11,823 nucleotides of DNA from Alphaproteobacteria bacterium (GTDB lineage: Bacteria; Pseudomonadota; Alphaproteobacteria; ATCC43930; CGMCC-115725). Every line of letters starts with the position of its first letter. The stretch's first letter is position 1. Made by a program: the position numbers and the translations under genes. Under the pieces are notes generated by a model. It saw only the letters and a list, made by a program, of their open reading frames with translations, did no database searches and was not told where the DNA came from. Shown piece after piece: positions 7,277 to 11,823 of the stretch. Where the stretch lies: assembly GCA_017353855.1 (NCBI GenBank), contig JAFMSA010000071.1:1-11823 (forward strand), written 5' to 3'.

Positions 7277-7304
7277 CCTACCGGCTCCTCGGCCTGCCGG
7301 TAGG
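7277..7304. terminator. Bidirectional terminator-like hairpin between peroxiredoxin gene and rnhA
   Basis: CCTACCGGC (7277-7285) and GCCGGTAGG (7296-7304) form a perfect 9-bp stem with a 10-base loop, placed in the 85-base gap between two convergent genes. There is no T-tract on either side, so intrinsic termination would be atypical; a 3' end barrier or Rho-aided stop is likely. Confidence 0.6.
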
Positions 7305-7319
7305 GAGAGGGGCGGGCCG

Positions 7320-7763
7320 TCAGCTGGCGTCGGCGATGCGGGCACGCGCCAGCGTGTCGGCCCGTTCGTTTTCGGGATGGCCGGAATGTCCGCGCACCCA
7401 TTGCCAGTTGACGATATGCCGGGCCGCGGCGGCATCGAGCCGCTGCCAGAGATCGATGTTCTTTACCGGTTGGCGGTCGGCGGTGCGCCAGCCGTTCCGT
7501 TTCCAGCCATGAATCCATTTGGTGATCCCGTCGCGTAGATACTGGCTGTCGCTGTAGAGCTTGACCCGGCACGGGCGCTTAAGTGCCTCCAGACCCGATA
7601 TCGCAGCCATCATTTCCATACGGTTGTTGGTCGTCGGGGCCTCATAGCCGCTCAACTCCTTCTCGACGCCGCGATAGCGCAGGATCGCGGCCCAGCCGCC
7701 GGGGCCGGGATTGCCGCGACAGGCGCCGTCGGTAAAGATCTCGACTTCGGCCAGTTCAGGCAT
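7320..7763 (-). CDS. rnhA: Ribonuclease HI
   Basis: Degrades the RNA strand of RNA-DNA hybrids (R-loops, Okazaki primers) in the cytoplasm with two metal ions. At 147 residues it is close to E. coli RNase HI (155). All active-site residues are in place, offset by two from the E. coli numbers: Asp12 in FTDGACRGNPGPGGWA (10-25), Glu50 in NNRMEMMA (46-53), Asp72 in YSDSQY (70-75), His126 in GHSGHPENERAD (125-136), and Asp136. The basic handle region TKWIHGWKRNGW (81-92) is present. The ATG overlaps the thrB stop by eight bases, so it is the second gene of a thrB-rnhA unit and probably coupled; no clear independent ribosome site is visible. Confidence 0.97.
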   Translation of the reverse strand: MPELAEVEIFTDGACRGNPGPGGWAAILRYRGVEKELSGYEAPTTNNRMEMMAAISGLEALKRPCRVKLYSDSQYLRDGITKWIHGWKRNGWRTADRQPVKNIDLWQRLDAAAARHIVNWQWVRGHSGHPENERADTLARARIADAS

Positions 7764-8721
7764 CGAGCCCGTAAGAACCGAGATTTGTGATGCCCCGGTG
7801 GAAGCGCAGCTTGCGCAGAAATTCGAGAGGATCTTTCGGCCGGACCAGCGCGCCCGCAGGCGGGTTGAGCCAATCGAACAGCCGGGTCAGAAGAAAACGA
7901 AGCGCGCTGCCGCGGGCTAGCAAGGGCAGTGCCGCGAGCTCGTCCGCCGCGAGCGGACGGCCCCGCCGATACCCATCAAGCAGGACCCGCGCCTTTGTCA
8001 CGTTGAGGCTGCCATCCGCCTCAAAACACCATGCGTTGAGACAGACCGCCAAATCGTAGGCGAGGAAGTCAGTACAGGCGAAATAGAAGTCAATCAGCCC
8101 CGACACCTCGCGTTCGCGAAAGAATACATTGTCCGGGAACAGGTCGGCGTGGATCACCCCGCGCGGCAGGTCGCGCGGCCACTCCTCCTCGAGGAGCGCA
8201 AGTTCGGCGTCGAGCTCGTCAGCCAGCCCCGGTTGTACCTCCGCCGCGCGGCGGCGGCAGGTTTCGTATAACCGCCGCCATCCGGTCACCGAGAGGTCGT
8301 TCGGCCGGGTCATCCCAAATGAGGCGCCGGCGCGATGCAGCGCCGCAAGCGCCGCGCCGAGCGCGCCGCAGTGAAAGGGCTGAATGCGGCGCGGCCACAT
8401 TCCGGCAAGAAACGTCACCACGGCCGCCGGGCGGCCGCGTAGCTCACGCAACGCGATCCCGTCCCGCCCCCTGACGGGTATCGGGCAAGCGACGCCATTC
8501 TTGGAGAGATGTTCCATCAGCGCGATGAAGAACGGCAGGTCATGCCGCGCAACCCGCTTTTCGTACAGCGTCAGGATGAAGTTACCGCCCTCCGTTGTCA
8601 CCAGGAAGTTCGAGTTTTCGACGCCTTCGGCGATCCCCTTGCAGGAGAGCACCTCGCCGATATCGTAAAGGGCAATAAAGGCGCGGAGCTCGTCATCGCC
8701 AACATCAGTATAGACGGCCAT
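7756..8721 (-). CDS. thrB: Homoserine kinase (ThrB, aminoglycoside-phosphotransferase fold)
   Basis: Phosphorylates L-homoserine with ATP to O-phosphohomoserine, the substrate of ThrC. This is the APH-fold homoserine kinase of alphaproteobacteria, not the GHMP-fold enzyme of E. coli. 321 residues, the family's normal length. The N-terminal MAVYTDVGDDELRAFIALYD and GVENSNF (33-39) are family landmarks. The catalytic loop is GVIHADLFPDNVFF (188-201), with His191, catalytic Asp193 and Asn198; the metal-binding Asp is Asp211 in GLIDFYFACTDFLAYDLA. ATG 8721 is preceded by CAGGAAAA at a usable distance. The thrB-rnhA order with an AhpC/TSA-type peroxiredoxin nearby is a familiar alphaproteobacterial arrangement; ispH, which often precedes thrB, is not seen upstream here, where a non-coding stretch lies instead. 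Confidence 0.96.
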   Translation of the reverse strand: MAVYTDVGDDELRAFIALYDIGEVLSCKGIAEGVENSNFLVTTEGGNFILTLYEKRVARHDLPFFIALMEHLSKNGVACPIPVRGRDGIALRELRGRPAAVVTFLAGMWPRRIQPFHCGALGAALAALHRAGASFGMTRPNDLSVTGWRRLYETCRRRAAEVQPGLADELDAELALLEEEWPRDLPRGVIHADLFPDNVFFREREVSGLIDFYFACTDFLAYDLAVCLNAWCFEADGSLNVTKARVLLDGYRRGRPLAADELAALPLLARGSALRFLLTRLFDWLNPPAGALVRPKDPLEFLRKLRFHRGITNLGSYGLDA

Positions 8722-8794
8722 ATGTTTTTCCTGCCACTCTACGCACCCCCGGCGGAGCCGGCCTGCTCCACCGAAGCTGTCGTTACTACCACCA

Positions 8795-9120
8795 GGGGCA
8801 CGGCTAGGCCCGGGGGCTTACTCGCAAGCCCACGCCTGCCAGCCTAGGTCGAAAGCTAACTGGAGACCACGTTGACCGGGAAGTTTAAGACCAACGTCCG
8901 ATTGCCTCCTCAGTTCGGACCTCTTGAAGGACAGGCTGCAGACGGTCCGGGCGGTGGGCACGAAACGTCTCGAACGCTGCCCGACAACATTGGCGAAAGG
9001 AGCTGGAGCGAAAGCTCTGCGCCTCACTAGGCCCTTTACGGGCCAACCGGAGGAGTTCCCCGTCCCGGCGGCGGGGCACCTCCCCAGACCTGAAGGCCGG
9101 GACGTCCGCCCCGGAAACAT
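8795..9120 (+). ncRNA. Candidate structured RNA or long 5' leader of the CDGSH operon (family not recognised)
   Basis: This stretch has no credible gene but a run of successive perfect helices. CTAGGC/GCCTAG (8804-8809 with 8842-8847) encloses GGGCTT/AAGCCC (8814-8819 with 8826-8831). AACTG/CAGTT (8858-8862 with 8911-8915) encloses ACGTTG/CAACGT (8869-8874 with 8892-8897). Then come CGGACC/GGTCCG (8916-8921 with 8944-8949); GGCG/CGCC (8992-8995 with 9020-9023) enclosing a GAGC-GAAA-GCTC tetraloop hairpin (9006-9017); GGCCC/GGGCC (9030-9034 with 9040-9044); GGAGG/CCTCC (9049-9053 with 9079-9083) enclosing CCCCG/CGGGG (9058-9062 with 9072-9076); and CCGGG/CCCGG (9097-9101 with 9110-9114). The GNRA tetraloop and three CGAAAG repeats favour the plus strand. 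It ends about 20 bases before the CDGSH gene, so it could be its regulatory leader or an independent or mobile RNA. High GC makes chance pairing easier, so this remains a candidate. Confidence 0.4.
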
Positions 9121-9140
9121 TGGATTGACAGGGACAAAGA

Positions 9141-9380
9141 ATGGAAGCACCGATACCCGCGCAAAAAGAGCCCTACGGCGTCACCGTCGAGGCCGGCAAG
9201 CGATACTTCTGGTGCGCCTGCGGGCGCAGCCGATCGCAGCCCTTCTGCGACGGCTCGCACAAAGGCACCGGACTGACCCCTGTTCCCTTCACTGCCGAGG
9301 CGACCGAGGAGGTCTGGCTCTGCGGCTGCAAATCGACCGCAGGCAAGCCGTTCTGCGACGGTACCCACAACACCCTGTGA
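9141..9380 (+). CDS. Double-CDGSH iron-sulfur domain protein
   Basis: Small soluble protein of 79 residues with two complete CDGSH iron-sulfur motifs. The first uses Cys25, Cys27, Cys36 and His40 (CACGRSRSQPFCDGSH, 25-40); the second uses Cys61, Cys63, Cys72 and His76 (CGCKSTAGKPFCDGTH, 61-76). Each should bind a redox-active and transferable 2Fe-2S cluster with three Cys and one His ligand, as in the mitochondrial CISD3/MiNT type, which also has two motifs in one chain. Function in bacteria is unsettled; electron transfer, cluster donation or redox sensing are the usual proposals. ATG 9141 is preceded by AGGGAC (9130-9135). The stop codon overlaps a GTG of the next gene (GTGA, 9377-9380), implying coupled translation. 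The long structured stretch upstream may be its leader. Confidence 0.95.
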   Translation: MEAPIPAQKEPYGVTVEAGKRYFWCACGRSRSQPFCDGSHKGTGLTPVPFTAEATEEVWLCGCKSTAGKPFCDGTHNTL

Positions 9381-9913
9381 GGGTGCTGCAAGTTGCGCAG
9401 GGCGCAATGCTCCTCGGCGTCCTGGCTCTGGCAGGGTGCAGTTGGTTTTCGTCCGGCCCGTCAAAGCAGACCGAGGCGTGTCCGACGGCCGTCATATTGC
9501 GGCCCCTGGCCAACACCGCCGTGTTCGGACCGGCCCCGGAGCGGCGCCCGGACAATGTCGCATTCTACGGGCTGTTAAGCGATGCCGACCTCAAATGCGA
9601 GAACACCGGCGGGGGAGTACGAATCTCGCTCGACACGATTGTCGTCGGCGAGCGCGGCCCGGCAGCGAAGGGCGACTCGGTGGACCTCCAATATTTTGTC
9701 GCGGTGACCGGGCCCGATCAATCGATCCTCAGCAAAAAGCCGTTCGCGGTTCGGATTGCCTTCGAGCCCAACCAAAGGCGTGCCGGCGTTACCGACCATA
9801 TCGAGCAAAACATCCCGCTCGCCGGCCAAAAGGCCTCCGACCTCAACGTCCTGCTGGGGTTTCAGCAAAGCCCCGAGGTCATCGACTTCTACAAAAACTT
9901 CCGCGGCCGCTGA
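9377..9913 (+). CDS. Small predicted lipoprotein of unknown function, coupled to the CDGSH gene
   Basis: Predicted 178-residue lipoprotein. From GTG 9377 the N-terminus reads MRVLQVAQGAMLLGVLALAGC: one Arg, a short hydrophobic core and a lipobox LAGC with the lipidated cysteine at residue 21, followed by Ser, so outer-membrane sorting is likely. The mature part has a short Pro/Ala start, CPTAVILRPLA, then a mostly beta-type domain with GGGVRISLDTIVVGERGP, LQYFVAVTGPDQSILSKKPF and LNVLLGFQQSPEVIDFYKNF. It resembles conserved hypothetical lipoproteins I associate with Rhodospirillales; no function is known to me. The GTG overlaps the CDGSH stop by four bases and has no ribosome site of its own, which supports translational coupling. 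The frame is open much further upstream, but that part is the shadow of the CDGSH gene and the leader. ATG 9407 would leave too short a signal. Confidence 0.82.
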   Translation: MRVLQVAQGAMLLGVLALAGCSWFSSGPSKQTEACPTAVILRPLANTAVFGPAPERRPDNVAFYGLLSDADLKCENTGGGVRISLDTIVVGERGPAAKGDSVDLQYFVAVTGPDQSILSKKPFAVRIAFEPNQRRAGVTDHIEQNIPLAGQKASDLNVLLGFQQSPEVIDFYKNFRGR

Positions 9914-10254
9914 TATCTTTCTCCCCTTTGCGCCTCGGTAACGGCCGCGTGAAGACGGCATATCGGACGTGAAGGAGTTAAGGGAGGGGCGTCTGATTGC
10001 CGGATCTCTCCCGGGGCCCGGCGTCCTCCGGCCGCGCTGGTCGAACAGGCAACGGTCAAGGGAGCTGGGCTTCCGGGCAGCCAAGCCGGAAGGCGCTGGA
10101 GTTCAAGGCGGTCCGGCGGCGGCACCGCGGGGTCAGCGGGGCGGCTCGCGGCATCGATCGATGTCCAGGCGCGCGGCGCGACCCTGCGGCGCTCGGCCAG
10201 GCCCGTTACCGGGGAATTTGATCGGAACGGGTTGGCCGACACGCTCTGATGGTG
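9914..10254. other. 341-base stretch before the glycine riboswitch, no gene seen
   Basis: Open frames on both strands here are Pro/Arg/Gly-rich and match nothing I recognise. Two inverted repeats are visible. CGCGGCCG (9902-9909) with CGGCCGCG (9942-9949) spans the end of the lipoprotein gene with a 32-base loop. CTTCCGG (10070-10076) with CCGGAAG (10086-10092) has a nine-base loop. The former could help end the CDGSH-lipoprotein transcript. Confidence 0.45.
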
Positions 10255-10261
10255 CTACACC
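10232..10261 (+). promoter_or_regulatory. Possible promoter for the glycine riboswitch-gcvT transcript
   Basis: TTGGCC (10232-10237) and TACACC (10256-10261) are 18 bases apart and would start transcription near 10268, just before the first aptamer helix at 10278. The boxes are only partial matches to the sigma-70 consensus; position is the main argument. Confidence 0.3.
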
Positions 10262-10277
10262 AGAACCGCTGTATGCA

Positions 10278-10512
10278 CGCCCGCAGGAGAGGTCGCACCG
10301 ACAGGCGCGGCGCCGAAGGAGCAACCGCCCCGGAAACTCTCAGGCAAAAGGACCGCGGGCGCGAGGGCACTCTGGAAAGCAGCGGCTGGGGTCGCTCACC
10401 GAAGGAGTAAGCCCGGGCCGCGGCTCGCCGGAGGCCGGGTGAATCTCTCAGGGTCCACGACAGAGGGGGCAGTGTTCGGACGCTCCGCGTTCGCCCTGTC
10501 GGAGGTGCCCTG
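10278..10512 (+). promoter_or_regulatory. Tandem glycine riboswitch with expression platform (gcvT leader)
   Basis: Two glycine-binding aptamers in series, the known gcvT motif, controlling glycine cleavage genes. Aptamer 1 is 10278-10361: its P1 is CGCCCGC (10278-10284) with GCGGGCG (10355-10361), and the core elements GGAGAGG, GCCGAAGGAGCAA (10312-10324) and AAACTCTCAGGCAAAAGGACCG (10335-10355 region) are present. A short linker follows. Aptamer 2 is 10370-10465: P1 is CTCTG (10370-10374) with CAGAG (10461-10465), with CCGAAGGAGTAAGC (10399-10412) and GAATCTCTCAGG (10441-10452). In the platform, GACAG-A-GG (10459-10466) can pair with CCCTGTC (10494-10500), which excludes the aptamer 2 P1 and abuts the gcvT ribosome site GGAGG (10501-10505). 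By family, glycine should switch expression on. Confidence 0.95.
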
Positions 10513-11625
10513 GTGACCGCTGCCGAGACCGAGGCGCCGCTCAAGCGGACCCCGCTCTACGCCCTGCATCGTGAACTCGGCGCCAGAATGGTGCCCTTCG
10601 CCGGCTATGAGATGCCGATCCACTATCCGAGCGGCATCCTTACCGAGCATCTCCACACACGATCCCAGGCCGGGCTGTTCGACGTGTCGCATATGGGCCA
10701 AATCCGGCTCTGCGGGGGGGATCCGATCGCGTCGTTCGAGACGCTTGTCCCAGGCGATCTCGCCGCACTGGCCCCGATGCGGCTGCGATATACGCTGTTG
10801 CTCAACGAGAAGGGCGGCATCATCGACGATCTGATGGTGACGCGGCTGGGCGGAGAGCTCTTCCTCGTCGTCAACGCAGCGCGCAAAGAGACCGACCTCG
10901 CGCGTCTTCGCGATCGCTTCGGCGGCGCGGTGGAGCCGCTGGCGGATCGGGCCCTCCTGGCAATTCAGGGCCCCTGCGCGGCCAGCGCGCTGTCGCGGCT
11001 CGCCGAAGGCATTGCGCAGCTCAGCTTTATGGCCGCAGCGGAGCTGACGATCTGCGGCTGGCCATGTCTCGTCAGCCGCTGCGGCTACACCGGCGAGGAC
11101 GGGTTTGAAATCTCGCTTCCGGCCCGCGGAGCCGAGAGTCTCGCGCGAAGGCTGCTAATCGAGCCCGAGGTGTCGCCGGTCGGCCTCGGCGCCCGCGATT
11201 CGCTGCGGCTTGAGGCCGGGCTCTGTCTTTATGGGCATGAAATAGATGAAGACACCACACCAGTCGAGGCCGGCCTCGCCTGGACAATCGGCAAGAGGAG
11301 GCGCGCCGAAGGCGGGTTTCCGGGCGCCATCACGGTGCTGCGACAGCTCGCCGAGGGCGCATCGCGCGCACGCGTGGGCATCCGGCCGGAAGGACGCGCA
11401 CCGGCGCGCGAAGGCACGCTCATCGCCGACCCGGCAGGAAACACGATCGGCCATGTAACGAGCGGCGGCTTCGGCCCGACGATCGGCGGGCCGGTCGCGA
11501 TGGGCTATGTCGAACACTCCCATGCCGCCGAAGGCAAGGCTTTGGGGCTGCTGGTGCGCGGCACGTCTCGCCCGGCACGCGTCGTCCGGCTCCCGTTCGT
11601 TCCGACCCGGTATTACCGCGGCTGA
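10513..11625 (+). CDS. gcvT: Aminomethyltransferase, glycine cleavage system T protein
   Basis: T protein of the glycine cleavage system: takes the aminomethyl group from lipoylated H protein and, with tetrahydrofolate, releases ammonia and makes 5,10-methylene-THF. 370 residues, family length. Landmarks are TPLYALHRELGARMVPFAGY (13-32), MPIHYPSGI, GLFDVSHMGQI (54-64), the conserved acidic GGIIDDLMV (101-109, with the functional Asp), GYTGEDGFEI, ARDSLRLEAGLCLYGHEID (about 229-247) and GHVTSGGFGP near the C-terminus. GTG 10513 has a good ribosome site, GGAGG at 10501-10505 with seven bases between. It is governed by the glycine riboswitch directly upstream, and gcvH follows after 20 bases with its own strong ribosome site. 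Confidence 0.98.
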   Translation: MTAAETEAPLKRTPLYALHRELGARMVPFAGYEMPIHYPSGILTEHLHTRSQAGLFDVSHMGQIRLCGGDPIASFETLVPGDLAALAPMRLRYTLLLNEKGGIIDDLMVTRLGGELFLVVNAARKETDLARLRDRFGGAVEPLADRALLAIQGPCAASALSRLAEGIAQLSFMAAAELTICGWPCLVSRCGYTGEDGFEISLPARGAESLARRLLIEPEVSPVGLGARDSLRLEAGLCLYGHEIDEDTTPVEAGLAWTIGKRRRAEGGFPGAITVLRQLAEGASRARVGIRPEGRAPAREGTLIADPAGNTIGHVTSGGFGPTIGGPVAMGYVEHSHAAEGKALGLLVRGTSRPARVVRLPFVPTRYYRG

Positions 11626-11645
11626 TCCCGCAGGAGGAAATCCCG

Positions 11646-11823
11646 ATGAGTTCGCTGCGTTTCACGACAGACCATGAATGGATCCGCCTCGACGGCGATC
11701 TCGCCGTCGTCGGCATCTCCGAATATGCGCAGTCACAGCTCGGCGACGTCGTCTATGTGGAATTGCCCGAGGTCGGGCGCCGACTCGAAAAAGGCGGGGA
11801 AGCCGCCATTGTCGAGTCGGTAA
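11646..11823 (+). CDS. gcvH: Glycine cleavage system H protein, N-terminal part (cut by window edge)
   Basis: Lipoyl carrier protein that shuttles the aminomethyl group and reducing equivalents between the P, T and L proteins. The first 59 residues are visible: LRFTTDHEWIRLDG (4-17), VVGISEYAQSQLGDVVYVELP (21-41) and the start of the lipoylation loop, EAAIVESV (52-59). The lipoyl lysine should be residue 60, just beyond the window. AGGAGG (11632-11637) lies eight bases before ATG 11646. The gene is 20 bases after gcvT, so it is in the riboswitch-controlled operon; gcvP genes probably follow. Confidence 0.97.
   Translation, partial: MSSLRFTTDHEWIRLDGDLAVVGISEYAQSQLGDVVYVELPEVGRRLEKGGEAAIVESV

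Noticed and set aside
8840..8900. Short resemblance to the 3' end of 23S rRNA (GACCACGTTGA then CCGG)
   Set aside because: The similarity covers under 20 bases and the flanks do not match rRNA; taken as chance.
9125..9130. Perfect TTGACA box just before the CDGSH gene
   Set aside because: It overlaps the ribosome site; a -10 box at the usual distance would fall inside the gene, and none is seen there.
8924..9376. N-terminal extension of the lipoprotein frame to 8924
   Set aside because: The extension crosses the hairpin-rich leader and the CDGSH gene in another frame, is Arg-rich, and would bury the lipoprotein signal inside the protein.
9969..10442. 157-residue plus-strand open frame before gcvT
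   Set aside because: It runs through both aptamers of the glycine riboswitch; the conserved nucleotides are explained by RNA, not protein.
1..11823. CRISPR array, tRNA, rRNA or intact insertion sequence
   Set aside because: No regularly spaced repeats, no cloverleaf with a TTCGA-type arm, and no transposase with terminal inverted repeats could be found by eye.

Overview
The window is high-GC, tightly packed bacterial DNA, most like an alphaproteobacterium and probably a Rhodospirillales-type lineage. The reasons are the protein sequences themselves, the thrC / M16 peptidase / RimJ-like acetyltransferase cluster, the thrB-rnhA pair facing a Prx5-type peroxiredoxin, frequent GTG and TTG starts, and a tandem glycine riboswitch in front of gcvT-gcvH. 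The placement comes from reading the sequence; no database comparison was made.

Layout, left to right. (1) 1-300, minus strand: a decayed N-terminal fragment of a PQQ-type quinoprotein dehydrogenase, with a frameshift, a small internal deletion and a TGA at a usual Trp position; it runs off the left edge. (2) 481-2013, plus: a multi-spanning GT-C/GT39-like membrane protein whose first third is AT-richer than its surroundings. (3) 2120-5462, plus: a compact operon of thrC (TTG start), an M16 processing peptidase (ATGA overlap) and a GNAT acetyltransferase, ending at a bulged terminator-like hairpin. (4) 5463-5954: a 492-base gap with no convincing gene, but with a nested 79-base inverted-repeat structure and a possible relic reading frame. 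(5) 5955-7234: yqgE/algH (minus, TTG start chosen by its ribosome binding site) and, divergently, a Prx5-type peroxiredoxin. (6) 7277-7304: a perfect 9-bp hairpin between convergent transcripts. (7) 7320-8721, minus: thrB-rnhA, overlapping by 8 bases. (8) 8722-9140: a 419-base non-coding stretch dense in local hairpins, the best candidate here for an undescribed structured RNA or long regulatory leader. (9) 9141-9913, plus: a double-CDGSH iron-sulfur protein translationally coupled (GTGA) to a small lipoprotein of unknown function. (10) 9914-10512: an empty stretch and then a tandem glycine riboswitch. (11) 10513 to the end, plus: gcvT and the first 59 codons of gcvH.

How the genes fit together. 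ThrB and ThrC perform the last two steps of threonine synthesis but lie on opposite strands about 4.2 kb apart. GcvT and GcvH belong to the glycine cleavage system, placed under direct glycine control by the riboswitch. M16 peptidase, GNAT, YqgE, peroxiredoxin and RNase HI are housekeeping or quality-control functions. The double-CDGSH protein and its coupled lipoprotein look like a small functional pair of unknown role. No intact insertion sequence, CRISPR array, tRNA or rRNA was seen.
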